In this document: one piece after another, positions 21,748 to 31,250 of the stretch
How positions within the stretch are numbered: the first letter of the stretch is position 1
Layout: every line of letters begins with the position of its first letter
Source: Stenopsyche tienmushanensis
Taxonomy: Eukaryota > Arthropoda > Insecta > Trichoptera > Stenopsychidae
DNA: 64,000 nt
Direction: 5' to 3'
Assembly: GCA_008973525.1 (NCBI GenBank)
Contig: WACJ01000107.1
Location: 186,001-250,000, forward strand
The notes under the pieces: generated by a model
What the model was told of the DNA's origin: nothing
Database searches by the model: none
What the model saw: only the letters and a program-made list of their open reading frames with translations
Translations under genes and position numbers: made by a program

Positions 21748-22088
21748 CATACAAATGGAATAGCTTCTAAAAGTAATTTTAAAAAAAATGTTGTAGTAAA
21801 ATATCAATTCACAAAATTACACTTTAATGCCATACCACATCATGAAAAGAGCATATTGATATAAAGTTATTTCATCGGAAAGCTAGCGAGAAGAACACAT
21901 CTTCCTGCGTCCAAGACTAACGGACGACACTTACAATCCAAATTCAAATACTTGATTGAGTAATTTAGCTTATATTATGATTTTTTGTAATAAACTCTTA
22001 CACCCTTATTTTAAATTGATGAATACATATAATGTCAATGTTTCACGCTCATGGCGTCGTCCGGTTGCATAGAAGTGATCTGAGGATG
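21748..22088. other. Unassigned DNA; would be intron 1 if the adjacent minus-strand exon is real
   Basis: No recognised feature. It lies just downstream, on the minus strand, of a consensus splice donor at 22089-22094. Confidence 0.35.
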
Positions 22089-22094
22089 ACTTAC

Positions 22095-22225
22095 GCCACT
22101 AATCCGCCAAGGAAGGCGACAGGGCCCCCGCCGATGAGCCGAATCTTCCTGTGGCAGGAGTCCAGCAGTGAGGGGCGCGGGGGCGGCAGCTCCAGGGCGC
22201 CCCCGCGCTCCGGCGAACGCAGCAT
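22095..22225 (-). CDS. Candidate first coding exon of a host gene (CpG-rich, clean splice donor)
   Basis: On the minus strand an ATG (22225-22223) opens a frame of 43 codons plus two bases, ending exactly at a consensus donor GC|GTAAGT (22095|22094-22089). The peptide begins MLRSPERGGALELPPPRPSL, continues LLDSCHRKIRLIGGG and ends in a hydrophobic PVAFLGGLVA, which could be the start of a membrane segment. The exon is far richer in GC and CG than its surroundings, as expected for an evolutionarily constrained insect exon or a promoter-proximal CpG block. An in-frame ATG further upstream (22273) would add 16 residues that look like untranslated CA-repeat sequence, so I prefer the inner start. 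I do not recognise the protein. No second exon is evident downstream in this window. Confidence 0.5.
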
Positions 22226-22300
22226 CACCACACACGCATAGCGCGACACACGTCTGCACGCCACAACACACACACACCCTACTCTACACTAAATACACCA
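22226..22300 (-). promoter_or_regulatory. Possible 5' leader of the candidate exon, CA-rich
   Basis: The 75 bases upstream of the candidate start are GT-rich on the minus strand (CACACA runs on plus) with several CG words. This would be the 5' untranslated region if the exon is real. No TATA box is identified. Confidence 0.25.
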
Positions 22301-22306
22301 AACTAG

Positions 22307-22675
22307 TTCTATAAAGCAGCTCTGAAAATTATAAAAAGGCCATTCAACATATTTTCAGAACGGTATGAAAAAAATCAACCATCACACAGAGCGAACATTT
22401 GTTTTCATGTCGGCAAAGATGATCTTTTAATTTTATTTAATATCATTCATCAATATATTTGCAGATTTGAATACAAATCGCACTCATTTCATTTGGAGTA
22501 TGAAAATTTAAATATGTCTATCTTTAAAGCGACGCGTAAAATCGAAAGTGCATACATCCATATTCCTAATGGCTCAAATACTAAATATCAAAATAATATT
22601 CAAAATATCAACGAAGAGATTAATCTTCAGACCATTTCTGAAGGCATTGAAGGTTTTGATATAAACGATGTTTAA
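22307..22675 (+). CDS. Open frame of 122 codons without an early ATG, possible terminal exon, unknown
   Basis: The frame is open from 22307 to a TAA at 22673-22675. Two acceptor-like sites lie inside it: ATATTTTCAG at 22349-22358 and ATATTTGCAG at 22455-22464. Downstream of the first it reads FSERYEKNQPSHRANICFHV, then GKDDLLILFNIIHQYICRFE, and later MSIFKATRKIESAYIHIPNG, ending EGIEGFDINDV. The residue mix looks protein-like. A frame this long is expected about once by chance in a window of this AT content, so the case is weak. It lies head-to-head with the minus-strand candidate exon. No domain is recognised. Confidence 0.3.
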   Translation, partial: FYKAALKIIKRPFNIFSERYEKNQPSHRANICFHVGKDDLLILFNIIHQYICRFEYKSHSFHLEYENLNMSIFKATRKIESAYIHIPNGSNTKYQNNIQNINEEINLQTISEGIEGFDINDV

Positions 22676-23918
22676 ATTTGCTTAAATAACACGGCGAGTC
22701 CTTAAACAATTATGAACTGCAGGAACATGGAATTGATAGAAAATTTTACATAATAAAGAATCACTAGATATTGTTTTACAAAACAGAACCAAGTGATTAA
22801 TTAATATTCCCCGTTAATCGCTACATCTCTAGAACGTACACCCGCCATCATCGAGGGTTATCTATAGGATTTAAATATGTCGCACGATCGGAGAATTCAA
22901 AAACGCAACTGTGGACAAATAAGGAGTGTCAATCATCTATATAATACAAATGAACATTTCATTTCTAAATTATGTCATGCGAGTTGACAAACAACATCGT
23001 CCATAAATAGTCACTACCCCATTACAAATCGAGTGACCTAGTATTCCAGATAAAATACTCGAGGCTTTATTCCTGCAACAAACGTACTATCTATTATATG
23101 CATGGAGTGAAACAACACCATCCCCTTCCGTTAGTGATTCTAAATTAAGCATTGGTCGATACAAAATTAATATTTGCTATGCAATTCCGCCCCGTCGATA
23201 ATGGGCGTCGTGCATGCATAGTGTGACTGCATTTTTAAAAAAAAAACATTATAACATCCTATAAAATCGATGCTGAAACTATGGCAAAAACGAGTTGATA
23301 AAACAAACAATATGAGCTCAAATAACTAAATAAGTTATTCAGTAACATTTTGATTGCTTGAACAATCGAGGCTAAATTTTAAATTTCAAAATATTTTGAC
23401 CTGGTGATATATTATTTGCCTTTTACTTGTGTATTAAATGTTTTCGATCACACTTGTGTTAATTTTCCACACATTTGTGTTAATTTTCCTACAAAGCTAA
23501 TTCTTCTTCATTTTGTTGTTTTGATATTGTAGTGTTGCTGACATTTACAAATATATAATATAAATAAATATTATATAAATATCTTGTACCTACAAAACTG
23601 AAATTATGTTGTAGCTGCTTATAATAAATATTATATGTACTTTACAATGCTTTGAAAGTTTCAAATCTTCAATCAAGTTCCTGCGCTACAACTTTAGCCA
23701 CTTTGTATCGAAAGTAGACGACGTCTATTTAACAATAATTAATGTAAGCTACTTGTATACAAAAAAGCAACTTTGTAGATTATAATTTAATGCCGGTATG
23801 TACAATTATTCAGGTTTCGAAAATTGTTATTAATCAGGGTAAAATAACAAGGGTAAATTATATAATCAAAATTTAAATGAAATTATGCGGTCGAGCGAAT
23901 ATGCTGAGAATTAGTGCA
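22676..23918. other. Unassigned DNA
   Basis: No gene recognised. TTGTGTTAATTTTCC occurs twice in tandem (about 23453-23490), a local duplication. The rest is AT-rich. Confidence 0.4.
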
Positions 23919-23926
23919 ATTGTGAT
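23919..23926. repeat. hAT copy E left target-site duplication
   Basis: ATTGTGAT, repeated exactly at 24891-24898. Confidence 0.9.
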
Positions 23927-24890
23927 TAGGGAATCCAATCCCGGGATCCCGGATCCCGGGATCCCGGACAGTTTTAGGTACTTAAGGATCCCGGGATTAG
24001 AAAACGTAATCCCGAAAATCCCGGGATTGAAATTTTTATATAACAGAAATCGTACACCTCACCAACACGATGAAGACTACTAAATCGAAACATTCCCGAC
24101 GAAATCTGGACGCTTGGAAACAGTGGCGTAATTACTAATTGGCGAACTTAGGCGACGCATAGGAGTAGTGACTGTATACATGTACGCCGTACATGTATGT
24201 TTTTCAAATTGTTATAGTAACCTTTCCCTACCGGTGATGTATTTACTACACCTCGACGAATAATAGGAATATCGATATGAAATATAATAGATACGGGGTT
24301 CAGAATTTTTGTGTTCTTCCGTAATATAATTACAAATCACATCAAAGTATTATAGTATATAAGTATTCATCTGCAGCGACGGAAATAAATAATATGTCGG
24401 GAAATTGGGAATTTTGCGATTTTTAGTCCGTGTCTCAGCAGAAAAGAATTTTATCAGTCACATTGATGGTGTTATACGAAAATGAGGGCTCACGCGATCA
24501 TCAACTCGAACTAGCATTTAAATATCTGATGACGATACCTCCAACGAGTGTGGAAGCTGAGCGTGCATTTTCAGCAGCAAGTTGTCTGACTTCCAAAATC
24601 AGATCCAGACTAAATGACGAAACACTAATGTTTAATGTTAATGTTACTTCGGGCATATTTTCAAAATAATATTTGAATTTTTTAGTGTTTTATTTGTCTA
24701 TTTTTGAATTGATTGAATGTTTTTGAATTTTTTATATTGAACAAATGGACTTATTAGTAATTTTTGATCAAATTCATCAAGGTTATTTCTTAAAATATTG
24801 AAAATCCCAATTCCGGGATCCCGGGACTGGTCCCGGGATTGTCTAATGAAATCCCGGGATCGAAATTTTGGCTCGGGATTGGATTCCCTA
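23927..24890 (+). mobile_element. hAT family copy E, complete 964-bp non-autonomous element
   Basis: Both TAGGGAATCC termini and a perfect 8-bp duplication are present. Structure is as in copy D, including the start peptide (ATG at about 24070) and the C-terminal domain (24430-24669). The left subterminal region has an extra tandem of GGATCCCGG units, giving nested palindromes. About 35 bp downstream of the coding part are lost relative to D, including the AATAAA region. Overall near-identity to D suggests both derive from the same recent source. Confidence 0.92.
24430..24669 (+). pseudogene. hAT transposase C-terminal dimerisation domain fragment, 79 codons (copy E)
   Basis: Translation identical to that of copy D, residue for residue, including the altered tail MFNVNVTSGIFSK. 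The shared tail change shows that D and E descend from one mutated source rather than from independent deletions of an intact element. It lacks a catalytic core. Confidence 0.85.
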
Positions 24891-24898
24891 ATTGTGAT
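24891..24898. repeat. hAT copy E right target-site duplication
   Basis: ATTGTGAT, exact partner of 23919-23926. Confidence 0.9.
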
Positions 24899-25204
24899 CT
24901 AAACAACTTGATGAATGTTTCAAATTAAAGGCGATGGCGATCAATCGCTAAGACCCACGCGGCAGCCGTATCCGACGAGCCACTGGTTGATTGGCGATGG
25001 AATCGTTCCAGATAATTGGACAGAGCATCGCAACGCATCGGGCACATCAGAGGTAGACCGCAGATGAACAAGATTGGGTTATTGTGCAATCAAATCGGGC
25101 CCGTTGAACCGTCGGACAATTAATGGAGGCTCGGATTTCAATTGTCCGTGATTCGGAATATCATTAGATAGTCGATAACGCGCCGTTCTAATTATTCTGA
25201 TCGT
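24899..25204. other. GC-richer unique DNA upstream of the 25.2-kb block
   Basis: Contains CG-rich words (ACCCACGCGGCAGCCGTATC) and short repeated GGCGATGG/GGCGATGGA motifs. No open frame is convincing. It may be part of a regulatory block with 25205-25710. Confidence 0.3.
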
Positions 25205-25710
25205 CTAGAAGTGTGAGAGTCCGGTGGTCGCGTGGTTGGCCCGTTGCCATTTCGGTTGCAATATCAACAAGAGGTTTACTTCACACACGAGCGGAACCGG
25301 TTTGGGTCCCGACTGACTGCCTCTTTTACTTTTATTTTTCGGATTCGGCCGAAAAAACTCGATGCCGTCGTGACGTTTCCTCCATCTTCCTACCGGCGTT
25401 TCGCAACGGTTGTGAAACTCAACTTCGTGCACTTCCAGAGCTGACTCCGCCAAAAGTGGGTCGCACCACCGTTCGTGTTTACCAAAGTATAACGCGTGTT
25501 GCTACGTGCGCTGCAATCGATTTCGATAATCACCAACAACACTCTTGGCCAAATGCGAACTTGGATCTGCGAACTTGGACACGCCGAAGCCAACCTCTGC
25601 CTTCTGACCATCGTAACACGTGGAACTTCATTTCGAATTCGGCAACAAAACTGACTATAAGCAGCTTTATCTCGACGATATGCTGCAATAAATTTTACTT
25701 CTTATGATGC
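25205..25710. promoter_or_regulatory. GC-rich block with long frames on both strands; candidate promoter or exon
   Basis: This 500-bp block stands out by composition. A 164-codon plus-strand frame (25213-25707) starts only from GTG and an 82-codon minus-strand frame (25205-25453) from TTG. Neither shows a recognisable domain, and long frames on both strands are what stop-poor GC-rich DNA gives by chance. A promoter with 5' untranslated exon is at least as likely as coding sequence. Confidence 0.3.
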
Positions 25711-25846
25711 CATATCCGTTATCAGACATTGCTGATCTCTCTAGAAAACTTTTCTAAGGATATATGACTTTGATGTGGAATATTAAATCCACATGTTGTG
25801 AGACTATGAGTGAAACTTGTATTGGTGCGGTAGGGCAAATTGACTT

Positions 25847-26051
25847 TAACGTCACGAAAAGTGTAACTCTAACCGATGGTCGATCAGAAAGAGAAGGATA
25901 ATCATCTGTAGTATTTCTATGTCCGTCGCATACACCATAAAGATGCTACGCGCATGTCCCTCGCCACCTCTACAGTGTATGTGTGTGTCTATGGAGCATA
26001 AAACAACCACTAGACCAGTAGTAAACCTATTTTATTATATATTACACAAAT
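25847..26051 (+). repeat. Repeat family S, copy 1
   Basis: Begins TAACGTCACGAAAAGTG and ends CTATTTTATTATATATTACA followed by CAAA. Both ends recur at 44858-45017, and the 3' half recurs at about 32245-32398. The middle is CG- and GT-rich with GTGTGTGTC. No terminal inverted repeat is apparent. A SINE-like or other small dispersed repeat is possible. A 114-codon frame crossing it (25919-26263) is accidental. Confidence 0.6.
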
Positions 26052-26581
26052 ACAACTTCGACTCTCACGTATTTATATACTATCACTCTCACGAGAAGAT
26101 TCAAAGAATAAATACTTTAAAGGCATTTATTTATCGACAAGACACAGTTTCAATCAAATACAAAACGTGGATAGTTTATGACAATAGAATGCAAAAAGCA
26201 TTGATTTTCGCACAAATTCCAATACGAAGCCCAGGCAGGATTCAAAATACAAAAATGCAATAATCCTTAACCCATTGATAAAATTTGGCTCAACCATTGA
26301 ACCATTATCTATTCAATAATTATCGATATTTATTGCTCTATTTGCAATGTCGTTCGACACGTCCACGTTTAAAAGAAGTCCAAGTCATCAGAAAGTCAAA
26401 TTTTATGAAGTGTATTAAATTATACGACGATAAGACATCAAAGTCTTATATTGGCCGGTATAAAAAACACGAAGGCATGTGATCAGGCTTATATTTGTTG
26501 ATCGTCATTTTCGGATGCATTAAATCTCTGACGCTTTTGATATGCATAAAATCACTAAATATCACAGATTTATAATATAAT
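26052..26581. other. Unassigned AT-rich DNA
   Basis: No recognised feature. Confidence 0.35.
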
Positions 26582-27098
26582 TTAACCTTTTAAGCGCCGG
26601 CAATTTCAGAGATGTTAGATATTGCGTAAAAAGTTGTTTAACGTTAGAGCTTTTGAACATTTCTTGTTCAGGGCTGTCACAATACATAATGAATATTTTT
26701 ATTGATATTATATACACGCTATTTAAAAATATTGTATATTAATATTTAGGGTTGCTTCAATTCATTAACATGGCGGGCGATTTATTGCAATAATGCTTCT
26801 TTTTAAATTCTTAAAAATATATATTTGCACATAATTGTTCCTATAATACAAAAAAGAGTTTAAATTAATGTTTTAAATGACTGAAACGAAAGACACGACG
26901 ATTCACGTAAAACTAAACTAATATTTAATTCGCTGTGTCGAATTCGAAACACATATCTCAAGATTCGATATTTCTTTGAGGAAAAAAAAAGTAAGACGAT
27001 CTTCATTTAATATTTATCCGTGACATATATATCGAGAATGTTTTATACAGAGTCTTTGCGAACACGAATATTCTTGTGACCCGCTGTTAACGTGTTAA
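26582..27098 (+). mobile_element. TTAA-flanked element, piggyBac-like MITE (tentative)
   Basis: TTAACCTTTTAAGCGCCGG at the left and, in reverse complement at the right, TTAACACGTTAACAGCGGG are similar termini, each next to TTAA (26582-26585 and 27095-27098). Only about 10 of the first 18 bases after TTAA agree, so the pairing is not certain. The 509-bp interior has no open frame. The left end resembles the TTAACCC…AGTGCCGG ends at 9221 and 16623. Confidence 0.4.
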
Positions 27099-27136
27099 TA
27101 ATACTAATAAGAACAGTTTTTACAATAAATTCTGAC

Positions 27137-27885
27137 TAGGGAATCCAATCCCGGGATCCCGGAAAGTTTTAGATCCTCATGAATCCCGGTATTAATAAAC
27201 GTAATCCCGAAAAAATCGGGATTGAAATTTTTATCTAACAGAAATCGTACACCTTACCGTAACACGATGAAGGCTACTAAATCGAGACATTCCCGCCGAA
27301 ATGTGGACGCTTGGAAACAGTGACGTAACTACTAATTGGCGAGTATATGCTACGCCTAGGGGCAGTAACTGTCTAATGTATGTATACATATATACAGTAC
27401 ATGTATGTTTTTCAAATTGAAACATTAACTTTTCCCTACCGATGATGTATTTACTACACATCGACTCTAATAATGGAAATATCGATATGAAATATAATAC
27501 TTATGGGGTTCAGATTTTTTTTATTCCTTCGCAATACAATTACGAATCACATCAAAGTATTATATTATATAAGTATACATCTGCAGCGAAAGAAATAAAT
27601 AATTTGTCGGGAAATCGAGAATTTTGCGAGTTTTAGTCCGTATCTCCGTATTATACGAAAATGGGGGGCTCAAGCGGTCATCAATTCGAACTAGCATTTA
27701 AATATCTGATATGACGATACTTCTAACGAGTGTGGAGGCTGGGCGTGCATTTTCAGCAGCAGGTTGACTGGCTACGAAAATCAGATCCAGAATAAATGAC
27801 GAAACACTCGATGCTTTAATGTTACTTAGGGGATATTTTCAAAAATTGTTTTATTTATCTATTTTTGAATTGGATTTTTATCTCT
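27137..27885 (+). mobile_element. hAT family copy F, 3' end lost
   Basis: The left terminus TAGGGAATCCAATCCCGGGA is intact. The start peptide is broken by a stop (…NVDAWKQ*RN) and the C-terminal domain carries frameshifts around 27690-27830. Similarity ends near 27885, where ATATATATCGTTG follows, so the 3' terminal repeat is missing and no duplication can be tested. Decay is greater than in D and E. Confidence 0.85.
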
Positions 27886-29009
27886 TAAGTTGTTCAAAAA
27901 TATATATATCGTTGTAAGTTTTTAAGCAAATGATACAGAAAAAAGTTTCGCGAATTGAACGGGTTAAATAATGATAATGAATCAAATACTAATGAAAAAT
28001 CGAATTGATCAATGAAATCATAAAAATGTATTTATGATGCGTTTTCCAATTTTAAAAAAGGATGGAATTGATTGACAATCAGGTAAATAAATGAGTTTGT
28101 TGCCACAGAATCGACAGTCTGATTCAAAATTCAGTCTGAATAATTCAGCAGAACTTTCATACAAAATAATGTATTTTGGCAAATTATCATGTTGGCAAAT
28201 TAACAATGAAATTCATATTGTCCCATTCAAGTCGCCGTATATTTGCAACTTTAAGGCAAAAATGTTGCACAAAGATTGACGTCCTGTGCATACATTATTT
28301 GATTTGGCAAGACAACAGCTGTCAATTTGACAGTTGATCAACACAATATCAATACACAGTGAATGCAGATGGATTTAAAAAATAAATCATGGTCACAACA
28401 TGCTGCATACGATATAATTTCGGGTCAATTAGTTTCGCAACTGGTACGGCATCAGATCGAAACCGTTAACTTCAATTGAATACAATACGAAATATAGTCC
28501 GTCCGATGGATTTGTATAAAATTTCCACGAGATATTTCGACACAATTCGCACATTTCAAGGCGATCTACTATATTTAGACGTCTTCGGATAATGCACCTG
28601 TCAAATGCGCTCACGCCAATTAAAGGCGCTCCAGGTATAATTTGAGGTTATAAGGGTTGTAATATTAATAGATTCAGGCACATTGACTTGAAACATTCAT
28701 GCACTTGTATCTCCTGCAGAGATGCAGCAAAACATGTGTTATTTTATCACTCGCGTTTGTATACCATTATTTATACGTTTGCAATGCACTTATGCGATTT
28801 TCACGTGGTCGTACAAATTAAGACATATGGAGCAAAGTGTTAAAATGCTCTAAATTTGATATTGCGATGATATTCGGTCGCTTTTTTTGAGCCATCAATT
28901 TTATTTGGTAAATTTGCTATTTTCACGTGCGAAAAATATATGTATTTTTTTTTTGATTAAATTTTCATTACAAACACAAAATTAATGTGGAATAATTGAG
29001 TATTTGAAT
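27886..29009. other. Unassigned AT-rich DNA
   Basis: A GGGTTAA at 27959-27965 near ATATATCG (27904) could be a right-hand TTAA-type end abutting hAT copy F, but it is unsupported. AGCTGTCAATTTGACAGTTG near 28319 is a small palindrome. No gene is recognised. Confidence 0.35.
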
Positions 29010-29310
29010 TATTTTTACGGTTCGCGTGCGGCTATGTCGACGGTTTCAGTTAGAAATGGTGAAATGCCGGTTATTTTTCGCGAATGTCAGTGACGCAAGA
29101 GCGACAACAAACAACACAACAACCGACACGACCGACGGCCGCGGCGCCACTGGCGCGATGCGGCGGAGAGGAGAGAAGCGCGAGGCGGTGCGGCAGCTCA
29201 AACCGCAGCAGCTGACAGCAAAGCGCGACGCGCTTGCGCCCAGACGCATTAACTTTGCGCACGCGTACACTCTTGCCGACTGTACCCCAAAGCGCCACTT
29301 TTAAATCGAA
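29010..29310. promoter_or_regulatory. CpG-rich block, candidate promoter or 5' exon
   Basis: A sharp rise in GC and CG content, including GACGGCCGCGGCGCC and AAGCGCGACGCGCTTGCGCC, in otherwise AT-rich DNA. Long frames run on both strands (92 codons plus, 85 and 74 minus) simply because stops are rare in this composition. It ends abruptly at about 29300. A promoter or untranslated first exon is the simplest reading; strand and gene are undetermined. Confidence 0.4.
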
Positions 29311-29599
29311 CAAATCCTCCCCATTCATAATTTCGGCCGAAAATCAATCAATCAATTTAAAATCGAGCTCATACAAAACAAAAACATTTTTTTTAATCCG
29401 AAGCAATAAATATATCTTCGATATAAAATTATTTCATTTGTTAAAAAAAATTTATTGAAAATTTATTTTATGTATAAATATGATTAAATTGTGTATGATT
29501 AAATTCGTTCCGAATGCACATAATTCAGATCGCATCGAATATTAATTTTATTTGATTACCAAATGACGCTCGTGCAATGTTACATGTGAAAGCACGCAG
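29311..29599. other. AT-rich spacer between two GC-rich blocks
   Basis: Nothing recognised. Confidence 0.4.
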
Positions 29600-29760
29600 T
29601 GTCACGCAATGTCAGCTGATCGCTTCGCCTGTGTGCGTTTGACAGCACACACGTACGTCCCGATAGCCCCCTCTCTTTCTCGCTCGCGGGCGGCGAGCGC
29701 GCGAGCGAAAGAGAAAGCGCCATCCGATCGCTTGTATTGCGTTGGCAACGGAATTACAAA
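29600..29760. promoter_or_regulatory. GAGA/CT-rich near-palindrome, candidate promoter
   Basis: CTCTTTCTCGCTCGC (29673-29687) faces GCGAGCGAAAGAGAAAG (29701-29717) across a GC-rich centre, giving a near-perfect inverted repeat with GAGA-type tracts on both arms. CAGCTG-related words flank it on both sides (29612 and 29771). GAGA tracts are common in insect promoters. A candidate downstream start codon lies at 29803. Confidence 0.4.
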
Positions 29761-29802
29761 AACAAAAGTGCTCAGCTGAAAAAGGTCCGCTGAAATATCA
29801 AT

Positions 29803-29955
29803 ATGCAAACTGCTGAAAGCTCGCCTTCGACTTCGAAGCAGATCAGTCAAGATGTTCCGCACACAAAGAGGGGGCGGAAGTTTGCGCTTCCTGACGGAAG
29901 TACGCAAGGACGACGCCAGGATGACCTCCGCAAGGACGTTGAAGAACATCAATAG
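29803..29955 (+). CDS. Candidate small ORF, 50 codons, downstream of the GAGA block
   Basis: ATG-started frame encoding MQTAESSPSTSKQISQDVPH then TKRGRKFALPDGSTQGRR and a stop at 29953-29955. It is hydrophilic, serine-rich then basic. It lies 40 bases past the candidate promoter block. A second frame (29852-30013) overlaps it and is equally protein-like, so at most one is real, or both are remains of one frame-shifted ancestor. Unknown function. Confidence 0.25.
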   Translation: MQTAESSPSTSKQISQDVPHTKRGRKFALPDGSTQGRRQDDLRKDVEEHQ

Positions 29956-30013
29956 GGACGGTGTCAAACAGGGTGTACCAAATCTGACGCACAAATTGCA
30001 TCTTCAGTATTAA
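29852..30013 (+). CDS. Candidate small ORF, 53 codons, overlapping alternative frame
   Basis: ATG-started frame reading GSLRFLTEVRKDDARMTSAR then TLKNINRDGVKQGVPNLTHK and ending LHLQY, stop at 30011-30013. Basic, with a helix-like charge pattern. It could belong to a decayed mobile-element protein, because an R1-clade fragment starts 190 bases downstream, but I see no motif proving that. Confidence 0.25.
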   Translation: MFRTQRGGGSLRFLTEVRKDDARMTSARTLKNINRDGVKQGVPNLTHKLHLQY

Positions 30014-30190
30014 ATACACCCGACCCTCTTTTTGCACGGTTTTGTTTTGCATGGTTTTGAAATAACACTATAATACTTCTTTACGTGAATACATTATAAT
30101 AAAAAATAAACAAAATCGATTTTTTGACATTTTTTATGCGAAAAATATTAAATATAGAATGTTGATATTTAATGTGTTCACTAAGTAATC
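30014..30190. other. Short AT-rich spacer
   Basis: Nothing recognised. Confidence 0.4.
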
Positions 30191-31250
30191 TTTATTCGTG
30201 GCTGACAGGAGCTGGTCTGGAGCTCGCTGTTCAAAAATCGGAGGCCCTCTTTTTCACAAAATGCAGGAAGCTTGCCCTCCCCCCCCCCTCAATCCTCAGG
30301 GGGTTGCGAGATTAAATACTCAAGATCCAATCGGTACTTGGGGGGTGGAGATTGATGACAAGCTCCAATTCGTCACCCACACGGAGAAGGCGGCCAGCAT
30401 GATGCCCAACATTGGTGGTCCAAAAACAAGCAGGAGGGGACTCTACAACGAGGTAGTGCACTCGGTACTGATATGGGCTAAGGCACTACAAATTGAAAAG
30501 GCCAGGCTTAACATGGCCAGAGTTCAGAGAAGGAGCGCGATCAGAGTGGATGCTGAATATCGCACAGTATCGGAAGACGCAGTACTGGTACTAACTACAA
30601 TACCGCCAATCGATCTACTCGCCTTTGAGAGAAAGGCATTAAAAGAAGTGAAAACGAAAAAGGTGGATAAAGAAACTATTATGGCGATGTGGCATTCTTG
30701 ATGAGACAGTTCAACAAAGGGACACACGAATTAATACCAGACTTGGAAGCGTGAAATGCCAGGAAACATGGTCAAATGAACTACAACCTAACTCCTAAGT
30801 CCTCACCGGGCATGGATGCTTCGGGAGCTACCTGAAGAGAATAGGCAAGGAAACAGATCCGGAGTGCCATCACTGCGAATAAAATAACGATGATGCCAAA
30901 CATATGACTTTCGGCTGTCCGGGATGGCATATTGAACGGGATAATCTCCGCGATGAGCTGGGATCCGACTGCGATCTGCTCTCGCCGAACAATATGATCC
31001 CTTCAATGCTCAAGGATGCCAGGGAATGGAATACGTGGAGCAGGTATATCAATTGCGTTATGCAGCAAAAAGAAGACGCTGAACGAATAAGAAGAAGACA
31101 AGTGGAAACATCCTCAATTGCTGATTTGATTTCGACCTGACCGAATGATAGGGACAGAAGGAGAGTACGAGAGGGACACATCGCTGCCATTCTTGTGCAA
31201 TACTTAATTAGTATCCGGGTAGCAGCCGAAGATTAGGAAGGGTTTAGTGA
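30191..31250 (+). mobile_element. R1/TRAS-clade retrotransposon fragment 2, older and more decayed
   Basis: The fragment begins inside the RT thumb and runs through the C-terminal coding region to a 3' untranslated stretch beginning near 31141 and containing GGGTTTAGTGAGGC, which matches GGGTTTAGTGGGCAGGC in the 1.2-kb copy. No clear poly(A) tail or target duplication remains. Multiple stops and frameshifts make it older than the copy at 1186-2381. Confidence 0.85.
30202..31140 (+). pseudogene. R1-clade ORF2 C-terminal relic, several disruptions
   Basis: Blocks in order: GLELAVQKSEALFFTKC (thumb start), a C-run (30278-30288) next to a frame change, then MMPNIGGPKTSRRGLYNEVV, YRTVSEDAVLVLTTIPPIDL, a stop after MAMWHS (about 30701), then LTGHGCFGSYLKRIG and a CHHC pair (about 30802-30880) interrupted by a stop, and finally HMTFGCPGW onward to 31140. 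Motif order matches the 1187-2195 relic, including the terminal zinc knuckle. It cannot encode protein as it stands. Confidence 0.85.

Noticed and set aside
21583..21807. Minus-strand 74-codon frame containing SRDPGIRIF
   Set aside because: Translation of the hAT 3' subterminal CCCGGG repeats, not a gene. The RESNPGIPD-type plus-strand frames at 20693, 23877, 50807 and (minus) 61279 have the same cause at the 5' end.
22032..22277. Plus-strand 69-codon and minus-strand 80-codon frames over the GC-rich exon candidate
   Set aside because: Stops are rare in this GC-rich segment in all frames; only the frame ending at the GTAAGT donor has splice support.
25919..26263. 114-codon plus-strand frame
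   Set aside because: It crosses the boundary of repeat S and shows no domain; not a gene.
29602..29994. 130-codon minus-strand frame
   Set aside because: Antisense over the GAGA/CG-rich block and the small plus-strand frames; low-complexity ARERERE run comes from the GAGA tract.
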